A DNA stretch of 64,000 bases from positions 620,001 to 684,000 of the forward strand of contig NZ_JACHXJ010000001.1 of assembly GCF_014192015.1 (NCBI RefSeq), in the 5' to 3' direction. A program made the translations under genes and the position numbers. Of this stretch, positions 56,176 to 64,000 are shown piece after piece; positions within the stretch are counted from its first letter, which is position 1, and each line of letters begins with the position of its first letter. The notes under the pieces were generated by a model, which ran no database searches, had not been told where the DNA came from, and was given only the letters and a program-made list of their open reading frames with translations. This stretch comes from Paenibacillus rhizosphaerae (GTDB lineage Bacteria > Bacillota > Bacilli > Paenibacillales > Paenibacillaceae).

Positions 56176-56724
56176 ATGAAAGCACTGATCGTTATCGATT
56201 TTACGAATGATTTTGTCGACGGAAGCCTGCCTGTGGGCCAGCCTGCGATCGATATCGCACCGGCGGTAGCCGCCATTACCAAGGATTTCATCGATCGCGG
56301 GGATTGGGTCGTCATGGCTGTGGATTTGCATGAGAAGGACGATCCTCATCATCCGGAAACGAAGCTGTTTCCTCCCCATAACCTTCGCGGCACGCGGGGA
56401 AGAGAACTGTACGGCCCGCTGGAGAAGGTATACAACGACCATCGCGATGCGGTTTACTGGATGGACAAAACGCGGTACAGCGCTTTTTGCGGAACGGATC
56501 TCGAACTCAAATTGAGGGAGCGCGGCATCACCGAAGCGCATCTGATCGGGGTATGCACCGATATTTGCGTGCTGCACACCGCCGTTGAGGCGTACAATAA
56601 GGGCTTCGGCATCACGGTATACGAAGACGCTGTAGCCAGCTTCAACCCGGATGGGCATGCGTGGGCGCTGCAGCATTTTCAAAACAGTTTGGGTGCGCAG
56701 GTCGTCAAAGGAGCAGAGAAGTAA
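56176..56724 (+). CDS. pncA: Nicotinamidase (cysteine hydrolase family)
   Basis: Deamidates nicotinamide to nicotinate. 182 aa with the catalytic triad regions ALIVIDFTNDFVDG (Asp), WMDKTRYSAF (Lys) and IGVCTDICVLHTA (Cys). Metal ligands are near AVDLHEKDDPHH. It lies 14 nt after nrtR and 65 nt before pncB, so the three form a niacin-salvage operon. Confidence 0.93.
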   Translation: MKALIVIDFTNDFVDGSLPVGQPAIDIAPAVAAITKDFIDRGDWVVMAVDLHEKDDPHHPETKLFPPHNLRGTRGRELYGPLEKVYNDHRDAVYWMDKTRYSAFCGTDLELKLRERGITEAHLIGVCTDICVLHTAVEAYNKGFGITVYEDAVASFNPDGHAWALQHFQNSLGAQVVKGAEK

Positions 56725-56789
56725 AGAGGATGGCCCGGGATACCGGGCCTGCCTGATATGACAGGCGTACCAGCAAGGAGGAACTTGGG

Positions 56790-58241
56790 ATGCAGACGAT
56801 GGGTCTGGCCTTACACACGGATAAATACCAAATCAACATGATGTACGCGCATTGGGTGAACGGCTCGCACCGGCAGAAAGCGGTGTTCGAGGCTTATTTC
56901 CGCAAGCTTCCTTTCGGAAACGGGTATGCGGTTTTTGCCGGCCTGGAGCGTATCGTGCATTACATAGCCAATCTCCGGTTTACCGATGAGGATATTAAGT
57001 ATTTATCCGAGCAGGAAGAGAATTACGATTCGGCGTTTTTGGAGGAATTAAAGCAGTTCCGGTTTTGCGGCACGTTGTATTCGATGAAGGAAGGCGCGCT
57101 CGTCTTTCCGAACGAGCCGTTGGTCCGTGTGGAAGGCACCATTATGGAAGCCCAGCTGGTGGAAACGGCGTTGCTCAATTTCATGAATTTCCAGACGCTG
57201 ATTGCCACCAAGGCGTCGCGAATCAAGCAGGTCGCCGGTGATGATATTTTGCTCGAATTCGGCACGCGCCGGGCGCAGGAAGCCGATGCGGCGGTATGGG
57301 GGGCACGGGCCGCTTATGTGGCCGGTTTTCACGCAACCTCCAATATGCTCGCAGGGGAGAAATTCGGCATCCCGACAAAAGGAACGCATGCCCATTCATG
57401 GGTACAGACCTTTGAGAGTGAACAGGCGGCGTTCGACGTCTATGCCAAAGTCATGCCGGATCAAGTGACTCTCCTGGTGGACACGTACGACACGCTGAAG
57501 AGCGGTGTGCCGCATGCGATTGAGACCTGCAAGAAGCTGGAGGCAATGGGCAAGAAGATGAACGCCATCCGCTTGGACAGCGGTGACCTGGCGTACCTGT
57601 CGATCAAAGCGCGCGAGATGCTCGATCAGGCCGGACTGAACTATGTGAAGATCGTGGCGTCGAATGACCTTGACGAAAATACGATTTTTAACCTGAAGGC
57701 GCAAGGGGCCCGGATCGATACGTGGGGTGTAGGCACCCAGCTGATCACGGCTGCCGACCAGCCGGCGCTGGGCGGCGTTTATAAGCTGGTGGAACGCGAA
57801 ATTAAGGGCGAGATGGTTCCGACGATCAAAATATCGGGGAATCCCGAGAAAGTGTCGACGCCGGGCAAAAAGAACGTGTACCGGATCGTTGACCGGGTCA
57901 GCGGAAAAGCAACGGCGGATTACATTGCCTTCCCTGGCGAGGAGAAACCGCATGACGGCCTCCGTCTAAAGCTGTTTAATCCACAGCATCCGTATTTGCA
58001 GAAATACGTGAAAAACTACGATGCCATCGAATTGCTCACACCGGTTTTCGAGAACGGCCTGCTGGTGTACAAACTGCCGTCGCTTGATGAAATCCGGGAA
58101 TATCACCAGGAGCAGATGGATTTGTTTTGGCCGGAATACTTGCGCAAGCTGAATCCGGAAATTTACCGTATCAATATCAGCGAGAAGGTATGGGATCTGA
58201 AGCAAAAGATGGTGGCCGAATATATGCAGCAGGATGAGTAG
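56790..58241 (+). CDS. pncB: Nicotinate phosphoribosyltransferase
   Basis: Converts nicotinate and PRPP to nicotinate mononucleotide, the step after PncA. 483 aa, full family length. LHTDKYQINMMYAHW at the N-terminus, EFGTRRAQEADAA, GTHAHSWVQ, RLDSGDLAYLS and DTWGVGTQLITA are NAPRTase signatures. Ribosome site AAGGAGG. A strong terminator ends the operon. Confidence 0.96.
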   Translation: MQTMGLALHTDKYQINMMYAHWVNGSHRQKAVFEAYFRKLPFGNGYAVFAGLERIVHYIANLRFTDEDIKYLSEQEENYDSAFLEELKQFRFCGTLYSMKEGALVFPNEPLVRVEGTIMEAQLVETALLNFMNFQTLIATKASRIKQVAGDDILLEFGTRRAQEADAAVWGARAAYVAGFHATSNMLAGEKFGIPTKGTHAHSWVQTFESEQAAFDVYAKVMPDQVTLLVDTYDTLKSGVPHAIETCKKLEAMGKKMNAIRLDSGDLAYLSIKAREMLDQAGLNYVKIVASNDLDENTIFNLKAQGARIDTWGVGTQLITAADQPALGGVYKLVEREIKGEMVPTIKISGNPEKVSTPGKKNVYRIVDRVSGKATADYIAFPGEEKPHDGLRLKLFNPQHPYLQKYVKNYDAIELLTPVFENGLLVYKLPSLDEIREYHQEQMDLFWPEYLRKLNPEIYRINISEKVWDLKQKMVAEYMQQDE

Positions 58242-58259
58242 CTGCGAACGAGCCGATGT

Positions 58260-58286
58260 GGGGAGACCAAGGGTCGCCCCTTTTTT
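58260..58286 (+). terminator. Intrinsic terminator after pncB
   Basis: GGGG-A-GACC / GGTC-G-CCCC around a 3-nt loop, followed by TTTTTT. Confidence 0.92.
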
Positions 58287-58518
58287 ATATATAAGACTGT
58301 AATAGCTCATGGAGATCGTCAGTCTTACCACTTAACCAGTAAGTAATAATCGGGCGGTCTCTTCCTGTGCGGGTATTTAGGGTGGGAAGCAGGGGCATTA
58401 TTTCTCGGGAAAGCGCAGAATCAGGCATACTCCGATGCACTTCCCGATGATTCGACAGTTGTCGATCGCACGGTAGGTTGATGACTGGCTTGACCATGTC
58501 CTGCATTAAACATTTCAT
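58285..58518 (-). CDS. Unrecognised small minus-strand reading frame
   Basis: The 388-nt gap between pncB and the oxidoreductase gene holds an open minus-strand frame. From an ATG at 58518 it codes for 77 aa, beginning MKCLMQDMVKPVINLP and ending KTDDLHELLQSYI. The frame stays open upstream through the oxidoreductase promoter, so the true start could be earlier; GGG abuts the ATG and no good ribosome site is seen. It ends inside the pncB terminator. I do not recognise it. It may be a real small protein, a degraded gene or a chance frame. Confidence 0.3.
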   Translation of the reverse strand: MKCLMQDMVKPVINLPCDRQLSNHREVHRSMPDSALSREIMPLLPTLNTRTGRDRPIITYWLSGKTDDLHELLQSYI

Positions 58519-58577
58519 CCCATAAACTATTTGGTACTCCGAGAGCAAGGCATCGGGTTTCGTCCCTAGACCGTATT

Positions 58578-58606
58578 TTGAACGGAACTCTGTGCAGAGG
58601 TATAAT
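58578..58606 (+). promoter_or_regulatory. Sigma-A promoter of the YhdH-type oxidoreductase gene
   Basis: TTGAAC (58578-58583), 17-nt spacer, perfect TATAAT (58601-58606), 24 nt before the gene. Confidence 0.75.
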
Positions 58607-58629
58607 ATGGACAATCTTAAGGAGGGACG

Positions 58630-59646
58630 ATGCAAATGGAAAAGTTTCAGGCGTTCATGGTTCGAAAAGACGAGAACGGCGGTTTCCGGAGCGGTCTCGA
58701 AACGCTGACCGTGGATCAGCTGCTGCCCGGCGATGTGACAGTCCGCATTCACTATTCGGGAGTGAATTACAAGGACGGATTGGCAAGCCTGCCCGGTGGG
58801 AAGGTCGTCTCCCGGTATCCGATGGTCCCGGGCATTGACCTGGCTGGCGAGGTCACGCATTCGGAGCACCCGGCGTTTAAGCCCGGGGACCAGGTGCTGT
58901 GCACGGGGTACGGCGTAGGGACCGACCACTTTGGAGGATTCAGCGAATACGCCCGCCTTAAAGGTGAATGGCTTGTACATCTCCCGGAGGGACTCAGCAT
59001 GCGTGAGGTTATGGGAATCGGGACGGCCGGGTTTACCGCTGCCTTGTCGGTGGACGCTTTGATCCGGAGCGGCCTCACGCCCGACAGCGGGGAGGTACTG
59101 GTGACCGGAGCGACGGGCGGCGTTGGCAGCTTTGCCGTCAGTATATTGTCCCGGCTCGGATATCAAGTGACTGCCAGTACCGGCAAGCTGGAAGCGCAAA
59201 AAGAGTGGCTAACCGGGCTAGGAGCGAGCGCCGTGGTCGGCAGGGAAGAGATCTCCGCTCCGGTTCAAGGCGTGCTGTCCAAGAGCCGCTGGGCCGGCGT
59301 GGTCGACCCAGTAGGCGGTCCGCAACTGGGGACGCTGCTGAAAAGCGTTAAATACGGCGGCGGTATCGCCCTTTCCGGGTTGACCGGAGGAACGGCGTTC
59401 GACAGTACGGTTCATCCTTTTATCCTGCGCGGCATCAACTTGTTCGGGATCGATTCCGTGTTCTGTCCGATGGAAACCCGGAGCCGGGTCTGGAAGCTGC
59501 TGGGATCGGCGTGGAAGCCGGAGACGGCATTGTCACTAGGATTAACCGAATGTGGTTTGAGCGACCTGCCGGAGGTCCTGGAGGCGATTCTCCGCGGAAA
59601 AGCTGTGGGGCGGACCCTGCTTCGCTTGGAATCTTTGTCCGAGTGA
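58630..59646 (+). CDS. AcuI/YhdH-family zinc-free quinone/acrylyl-CoA oxidoreductase
   Basis: NADPH-dependent medium-chain reductase of about 338 aa, of the YhdH/AcuI type that reduces acrylyl-CoA or quinone-like enones. Signatures: HYSGVNYKDGLA, PGIDLAGEV, GFSEYARLKGEW, GTAGFTAALSV and the cofactor loop VTGATGGVGSFAV. No zinc-binding cysteines are seen. The ribosome site AAGGAGGG is 5 nt from ATG 58630 and 11 nt from ATG 58636, so either start is possible. Confidence 0.9.
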   Translation: MQMEKFQAFMVRKDENGGFRSGLETLTVDQLLPGDVTVRIHYSGVNYKDGLASLPGGKVVSRYPMVPGIDLAGEVTHSEHPAFKPGDQVLCTGYGVGTDHFGGFSEYARLKGEWLVHLPEGLSMREVMGIGTAGFTAALSVDALIRSGLTPDSGEVLVTGATGGVGSFAVSILSRLGYQVTASTGKLEAQKEWLTGLGASAVVGREEISAPVQGVLSKSRWAGVVDPVGGPQLGTLLKSVKYGGGIALSGLTGGTAFDSTVHPFILRGINLFGIDSVFCPMETRSRVWKLLGSAWKPETALSLGLTECGLSDLPEVLEAILRGKAVGRTLLRLESLSE

Positions 59647-59745
59647 ACCGCGCTGCATAAACCGTTTGCTTTGATGGCATTCTAACCCTATATCAGCTTA
59701 GTGCCGCTATAATCGGCAACAGGAATCTGGAAGGGATGAACCATC

Positions 59746-60255
59746 ATGAAGAAACGGGTAGCGGGAGTTCTGGCCGGTATGCTGATTGCAGCCGCCCTGG
59801 CCGGATGCGATTCGCATGAAGTCGTCAAAAAAGAAACCAAACTATATAATATGCAATCTTATTCGGAGGGAAACCTTCGGGCGCAATCCCAAGGCAAAGG
59901 GCTGAACGGCAAGTTTCTGAAGGAAATGCAGATTCAGTTCGGACATGAAGGGGTCCCTCTAACCCATGAGATGTACGCGGAGGACGGAAGGGGCAATATC
60001 AGTTATATGTATATGATTGCCGGCAATCCGCTGCAGTATATTACGCTGCACGTCTTTTCGAATGAAGCGGAGCGGGTCGAGCGGATTCATAACTGGTACG
60101 GCGACCAAAAATTGATCGATACGCCGCGGTCCCGGACGGTCATCTATAACTATTCTACCGCTTCCCTGATTTACACATCTTCCGGCAAAGAGAAGGGCAA
60201 ATACGACCCGGAAGTGAAAAAGGTGTTTAATTCCCTGATCGACCGGATGAAATAA
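59746..60255 (+). CDS. Hypothetical lipoprotein
   Basis: 169 aa with a lipoprotein signal peptide: basic start (MKKR), hydrophobic core and lipobox ALAGC (Cys about residue 21). The mature part is mixed alpha/beta without cysteines and is rich in charged residues; I do not recognise a family. It is predicted to be anchored to the outer face of the membrane. It stands alone between the oxidoreductase and a bidirectional terminator. A TATAAT at 59708-59713 may be its promoter. Confidence 0.85.
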   Translation: MKKRVAGVLAGMLIAAALAGCDSHEVVKKETKLYNMQSYSEGNLRAQSQGKGLNGKFLKEMQIQFGHEGVPLTHEMYAEDGRGNISYMYMIAGNPLQYITLHVFSNEAERVERIHNWYGDQKLIDTPRSRTVIYNYSTASLIYTSSGKEKGKYDPEVKKVFNSLIDRMK

Positions 60256-60268
60256 TTCGGGGAATAAC

Positions 60269-60306
60269 AAAATGCCGGCTCATCCGTGATGAGTCCGGCA
60301 TTTTTT
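60269..60306. terminator. Bidirectional terminator between lipoprotein gene and moaB
   Basis: AAATGCCGG-C-TCATC / GATGA-G-TCCGGCATTT with loop CGT. TTTTTT follows on the plus strand and the A tract on the left gives TTTTGTT on the minus strand, so it serves the two convergent genes. Confidence 0.93.
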
Positions 60307-60324
60307 GTTTACTGTACCCGCAGA

Positions 60325-60846
60325 CTATTCCTTCTTGTAAATTTCCCGCATGACGTGTCTGAGCTCCGGCACGATGATCTTCTCTAATGCCAGCTTGACG
60401 GCCCCTCTTGATCCCGGCATGGAAAAGATGGCGGTCTTGCCGACCGTTCCGGCGATGGCCCGGCTCAGAATGGCTGCTGCCCCGATATCCTCCGTATAGC
60501 TCAGGTACCGGAATATCTCTCCAAAACCGGGCATTTCCTTGTCCAGCAGGGAAGAGACCGCCTCGTACGTCGTGTCTCTCGGCGAAATTCCGGTTCCCCC
60601 GGTGAGCAGCAGAGCCTCGACATCCGGCCTTACTGACGCTTCGTGCACCAGCTCGCGGATCCCCTCGTAATCGTCCGCCACGATGGTATAATCGGCAATC
60701 CGGTAGCCCGCTTCCTCCAGCAGGGAGATCATCAGCTGCCCACCGGTATCGGTTTCTTTGGTCCGGGTATCCGAGACGGTCACGACCATACAGGACACGG
60801 TCATGGGTGCCTGGCTGCGATGCTCATCCACTGACTTCATGTTCAT
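60325..60846 (-). CDS. moaB: MoaB/MogA-family molybdopterin biosynthesis protein
   Basis: Molybdopterin adenylyltransferase-like protein, 173 aa, the only clear minus-strand gene in the window. Motifs: MVVTVSDTRTKETDTGG, LLTGGTGISPRDTTYEA, SYTEDIGAAAILSRA and FSMPGSRGAVKLAL. AGGGAG lies 10 nt upstream of its ATG. No other molybdenum-cofactor gene is nearby. Confidence 0.92.
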   Translation of the reverse strand: MNMKSVDEHRSQAPMTVSCMVVTVSDTRTKETDTGGQLMISLLEEAGYRIADYTIVADDYEGIRELVHEASVRPDVEALLLTGGTGISPRDTTYEAVSSLLDKEMPGFGEIFRYLSYTEDIGAAAILSRAIAGTVGKTAIFSMPGSRGAVKLALEKIIVPELRHVMREIYKKE

Positions 60847-60885
60847 ACGCTATCAACTCCCTACGATCTTTCCGGCTATTTCACT

Positions 60886-60914
60886 AGGATAGTCTTTTCT
60901 AGAAAGGCTTGCAA
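60886..60914 (-). promoter_or_regulatory. Promoter of moaB (minus strand)
   Basis: Read on the minus strand: TTGCAA (60914-60909), 17-nt spacer, TATCCT (60891-60886). Both hexamers match 4 of 6. Confidence 0.5.
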
Positions 60915-61055
60915 GTTTAAGGGATTACCGGGTGCGGTGGCGGCTGAAATCGCCAAAGGGCGGTAGGGGAGGGGGAAGGGATGCCTTGCGGCAGCGACAG
61001 GTGCTGTAGTACACTGTGCTAGTCATGCAAGGAAGGATAACGGAGGAGATATTAT

Positions 61056-62180
61056 ATGAGCCAAACGACGCCAATTTACATATTGTCAGGATTTCTTGGA
61101 AGCGGTAAAACGACATTGCTTCAGCAGCTGATAGACTATTGGCAGAAGCAGGGTCTGCTGCCGGCCGTCATCATGAACGAGGTCGGTGACGTGAACCTCG
61201 ACGGGCTGCAGGTGCAGGAGCAGGTCCCGATGACCGAAATGCTGAGCGGCTGCATCTGCTGTTCAATCCGCGGGGATTTGAGCGGGGAAATCGCGGGTCT
61301 GATCCAGCGCGAGGCACCGGATGTTATCGTGGTGGAGGCGACGGGCATTGCCAATCCGATGGAAATTTTGGAGGGAGTGTCCGAGGCGGCTCTCTATTTG
61401 CCGATCGATCTGAGAGGCATCATGACGGTCGTGGACTCGGCTCACTTGATGGAGCTTTACAACGTCCAGAAGGGTAAAACCTACCGGCTCATGCAGGAGC
61501 AGATCCGCTGTGCATCGGCATTGATCCTGAACAAATTGGACAAGGTCACAGAAGAAGAGGAGAACCTGCTGCAGAGCATTGTAGCCCGGTGGAACGGATA
61601 CGCAGGAGTCTGGAAGGCCGTCCGGTGCCGGGTGGACATCCCGTCGCTGCTTGATGCCCTGGGAGGAGTCAAGACAGACTGGAGTCGTGCGGCTGGCATT
61701 GAGATCAAGCAGGCTGCGGGAGAACTATTAACGGAAAATGGGAGGGAGTTGTCGCAAAAATCACACGGCGAACCGGATTCGGGCCATGGCCAGGATTCGC
61801 ACCATTGGCACCACCCGCATCATGTTCATGAATCTCACAATCATGATTCTCATGCCCATGAATCACACGCCCATGAATCGCATGATCATGTCATGGTCTA
61901 CACCCATTATTTTAAAGGTCCCGTCGAGAGCTTGGCCTTTGAACGGTTGATCGCCAATCTTCCGCGGGATGTGTACCGGGCCAAAGGCGTGCTGACCTTC
62001 AGCGATACGGCCAGCCGCTTTCTTTTTCAATATGCCTTCCGGGAGTCCGATTTTATGAAAATCACCCCGCAGGGAAATATTCCGGATGTGGCGGTTTTCA
62101 TCGGCGAACACTTTTCGCGGAGTGAGCTCGAACAGGCTCTACTCAGTCTCGAACAAGCCGGGATGCAGGAGACAGACTGA
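61056..62180 (+). CDS. COG0523 (CobW/ZigA-type) GTPase metallochaperone
   Basis: G3E-family GTPase that delivers metal ions, often zinc, to target enzymes. 374 aa. Walker A GFLGSGKTT (12-20), the metal motif GCICC with C66-X-C68-C69, NKLD for guanine recognition, then a linker of about 35 residues very rich in His (about 238-272, HHWHHPHHVHES and HAHESHAHES), and a CobW_C domain (VMVYTHYFKGPVESLAFE onward). The His stretch probably binds or stores metal. No clear Zur box was seen upstream. A Cys-rich protein gene follows 75 nt downstream. Confidence 0.92.
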   Translation: MSQTTPIYILSGFLGSGKTTLLQQLIDYWQKQGLLPAVIMNEVGDVNLDGLQVQEQVPMTEMLSGCICCSIRGDLSGEIAGLIQREAPDVIVVEATGIANPMEILEGVSEAALYLPIDLRGIMTVVDSAHLMELYNVQKGKTYRLMQEQIRCASALILNKLDKVTEEEENLLQSIVARWNGYAGVWKAVRCRVDIPSLLDALGGVKTDWSRAAGIEIKQAAGELLTENGRELSQKSHGEPDSGHGQDSHHWHHPHHVHESHNHDSHAHESHAHESHDHVMVYTHYFKGPVESLAFERLIANLPRDVYRAKGVLTFSDTASRFLFQYAFRESDFMKITPQGNIPDVAVFIGEHFSRSELEQALLSLEQAGMQETD

Positions 62181-62255
62181 ATTTTCCTGGTTATAAGGCT
62201 TCCCAAACGGTTAATAGATGTGCAGAGCAGTAAATCACGGGAGGTAGAATCGATC

Positions 62256-62597
62256 ATGGTGAATCACGAACAGCAGTACAAGGATTGTATCGAGGCCTGT
62301 TTGCAGTGCATGAATGCCTGTAATGTGTGTTATGTGTCCAGTCTGAAGGAGTATGAGCTTGCCATGCTGCGCGAATGCATCCGTCTGGACCGGGAATGCG
62401 CGGATATTTGCGATTTGGCGGCGCAGTCGATGCTTCGCCACAGCCCGTTTGTGACGCAGATCTGCGAGCTGTGCATCACGGCCTGCGAAGCGTGCGCCGA
62501 GGAATGCGGCAAGCACGATCACGATCACTGCCAAGCATGTGCTGAGGCGTGCCGCCGCTGCGCCGAGGCCTGCCGGCAAATGCTCGTAGCGGCCTGA
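62256..62597 (+). CDS. Cys-rich four-helix-bundle copper-binding protein (DUF326)
   Basis: 113 aa with 18 cysteines arranged as CXXXC and CXXC repeats (CIEACLQCMNACNVC, CELCITACEACAEEC, CQACAEACRRCAEAC). This is the pattern of DUF326/Csp-like cytosolic copper-storage proteins. ATG 62256 is fixed by GGGAGGT 10 nt upstream. It probably shares a transcript with the upstream metallochaperone, since no terminator lies between them. Metal identity is inferred from the family. Confidence 0.88.
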   Translation: MVNHEQQYKDCIEACLQCMNACNVCYVSSLKEYELAMLRECIRLDRECADICDLAAQSMLRHSPFVTQICELCITACEACAEECGKHDHDHCQACAEACRRCAEACRQMLVAA

Positions 62598-62624
62598 CCG
62601 ATTGTGTTACAGTATGGAACGACT

Positions 62625-62664
62625 GCCTGATTGCCGAGGGATACCTCGGCAATCAGGCTTTTTT
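62625..62664 (+). terminator. Intrinsic terminator after the Cys-rich protein gene
   Basis: Perfect 15-bp stem GCCTGATTGCCGAGG / CCTCGGCAATCAGGC with loop GATA, then TTTTTT. Confidence 0.96.
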
Positions 62665-62764
62665 CGTTTCAGGGTTATGCATCCGTCTATGCGATTGATT
62701 TTTCATCGAACCGGGTAACATATGGATGGTTACGACAACCTGTATCGGCAGAAAGGAGAACAAC

Positions 62765-64000
62765 ATGGACAAGCAGAATGCCAAGGAATCTTCAAGCTTC
62801 ATCCCCTACATACCCGCATCCAGAACGCTGCCGGAACTTACGGTGCTGGCCGTCATTTTGGGCATCATCCTGGCGGTTGTATTTGCGGCCGCCAACGCTT
62901 ACCTGGGGCTTAAAATCGGGCTGACGGTCAGCGCATCCATTCCGGCCGCCGTCATATCGCTCGGTGTCCTGCGAGGCTTGTTTAAACGAAAATCGATCCT
63001 GGAAAACAATATTGTGCAGACGATGACGACAGCGGGTGAGGCGGTGGCAGCCGGGGCGATCTTTACCCTGCCCGCCCTATATATGTGGAATCAAGTCCCG
63101 GGCATCGGAACCGTCAGCTTCATCGTGCTCGTCGGGGGATTTTTGGGCGTCGCGATGATGATCCCGCTGCGCCGGCTGCTGATCGTCAATGAGCATCAGA
63201 CGCTGCCTTACCCCGAAGGCACCGCTTGCGCGGAAGTACTGATATCGGGAGAAACCGGGGGCAAGAGCGCGAAAATGGTTCTGTACGGATTTATCGCCGG
63301 CGGTCTGGTGAAAGCGCTCGGGGATGGCTTCAAGTGGTTCAAGACCGAGATCGAAACCGGCATTTACCGGTTTAAAAATGCGGTCATCGGCATGGATACA
63401 TACCCGGCGCTGCTTGGCGTGGGCTACATAATCGGCCCGGCAATTTCGGGGCAGATGATTGCCGGCGGAATCATGGCCTGGCTCGTCATGATCCCGATGA
63501 TCGGCTTTTTCGGCGGAGGCGCACAGGCTGTGCTGTCACCGGCCGAAGCGCCGATACCGCAGCTGGACGCCTGGGGCATCTGGGAAGGCTACATCCGATA
63601 CATTGGCGCTGGCGCCGTTGCGGCAGGAGGATTGATCACGTTGGTCAAAACCCTGCCCATGCTGTTCAGCTCGCTAGCGGCGACATTGTCCGGCTTGAGT
63701 AAACGAAACGAGCAGAAGGTTGCGCTGGACCGCACCCAATTCGATATCCCTGGCTTTTGGGTGACGATCATGATTGTGCTTCTCGTCATGATCATCGCGT
63801 TTGCCCCGTTGACCGATGTGGGGATCATTGGCGCCATCGCCATCGCCATTTTCGGCTTTTTGTTCGTAACGGTCGCCTCCCGGATCGTAGGCCTGGTGGG
63901 GAGCTCCTCCTCACCGGTGTCCGGCATGACGATTGCGACGCTGCTAATCGTAACCTTTATTTTTAAAATGACCGGTCTGTCCGGCATGGGCGGAATGATT
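62765..64000 (+). CDS. OPT family oligopeptide/metal-complex transporter (partial)
   Basis: Polytopic membrane transporter of the OPT/YSL family, cut by the window end after 412 codons. ATG at 62765 has AAGGAG 6 nt upstream. I read the frame without a stop or shift to base 64000. Segments typical of bacterial OPT proteins: PELTVLAVILGIILAVVFA, ANAYLGLKIGLTVSASIP, NNIVQTMTTAGEAVAAGA, PYPEGTACAEVL and SSSSPVSGMTIATLL. It would import small peptides or peptide/metal chelates; the substrate cannot be told from sequence. Confidence 0.9.
   Translation, partial: MDKQNAKESSSFIPYIPASRTLPELTVLAVILGIILAVVFAAANAYLGLKIGLTVSASIPAAVISLGVLRGLFKRKSILENNIVQTMTTAGEAVAAGAIFTLPALYMWNQVPGIGTVSFIVLVGGFLGVAMMIPLRRLLIVNEHQTLPYPEGTACAEVLISGETGGKSAKMVLYGFIAGGLVKALGDGFKWFKTEIETGIYRFKNAVIGMDTYPALLGVGYIIGPAISGQMIAGGIMAWLVMIPMIGFFGGGAQAVLSPAEAPIPQLDAWGIWEGYIRYIGAGAVAAGGLITLVKTLPMLFSSLAATLSGLSKRNEQKVALDRTQFDIPGFWVTIMIVLLVMIIAFAPLTDVGIIGAIAIAIFGFLFVTVASRIVGLVGSSSSPVSGMTIATLLIVTFIFKMTGLSGMGGMI

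Noticed and set aside
61800..61890. CATGAATC-like DNA repeats read as a CRISPR or tandem-repeat array.
   Set aside because: They encode the His/Glu/Ser repeats of the COG0523 protein in frame; spacing is irregular and there are no spacers.

Overview
The window is a continuous piece of chromosome from a spore-forming, moderately GC-rich Firmicute. It most resembles Paenibacillus or a close relative (inferred from gene content and order; no search was run). The first three quarters follow the Bacillus subtilis uppS-to-ricA order closely. The differences are those expected of Paenibacillaceae: a short archaeal/eukaryal-type prolyl-tRNA synthetase, no asd between spoVFB and dapG, a recX after recA, and different genes after spoVS and ricA. 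I see no phage, insertion sequence, CRISPR array, rRNA or tRNA.

Layout. 1-10.3 kb: isoprenoid and phospholipid synthesis, site-2 protease, ProRS and DNA polymerase III (uppS-cdsA-dxr-rasP-proS-polC). 10.3-18.6 kb: the rimP-nusA-rnpM-rplGA-infB-rbfA-nrnA-truB-ribF translation/transcription operon, behind a strong sigma-A promoter and a leader hairpin. 18.6-24.4 kb: rpsO, pnp, a YlxY-type deacetylase homologue, an M16 protease and dut. 24.5-28.7 kb: dipicolinate synthase (spoVFA/B), aspartokinase and dapA, which form the DPA/lysine branch; a 462-bp structured gap precedes the aspartokinase. 28.9-34.7 kb: RNase J, ClpP-like TepA, YlzJ and SpoIIIE. 34.8-42.7 kb: a SleB-type cortex-lytic enzyme with a sigma-G promoter, the ymfF-ymfH-ymfI-ymfJ-ymfK-rodZ cluster, a small membrane protein and yajQ. 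42.7-50.4 kb: pgsA, cinA, recA (SOS box), recX, RNase Y, ymdB and spoVS. 50.4-54.5 kb: an M19 dipeptidase, a PduL phosphotransacylase, miaB and ricA. 54.6-64 kb, the most lineage-specific part: a hotdog thioesterase, a predicted NrtR-pncA-pncB NAD-salvage operon, an AcuI/YhdH oxidoreductase, a lipoprotein, a moaB-family gene on the minus strand, a COG0523 metallochaperone GTPase, a Cys-rich four-helix protein and an OPT transporter cut by the window end.

Themes. RNA metabolism is concentrated here: PNPase, RNase J, RNase Y and its specificity factor RicA, NrnA, YmdB and the RNase P modulator family. So is sporulation: SpoVF, TepA, SpoIIIE, SleB and SpoVS, with promoter-like sequences for sigma-K/E, sigma-G (two) and sigma-H in front of several of them. 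About 18 of some 58 genes appear to start at a non-ATG codon; ymdB appears to use ATT.

I found no convincing wholly new multi-gene system. The best candidates for undescribed biology are the structured region upstream of the aspartokinase, the long rod-like hairpin after spoVS, the ACT-plus-P-loop protein YmfK, the NrtR operon with a palindrome over its -10, and a small unrecognised minus-strand reading frame at 58285-58518.
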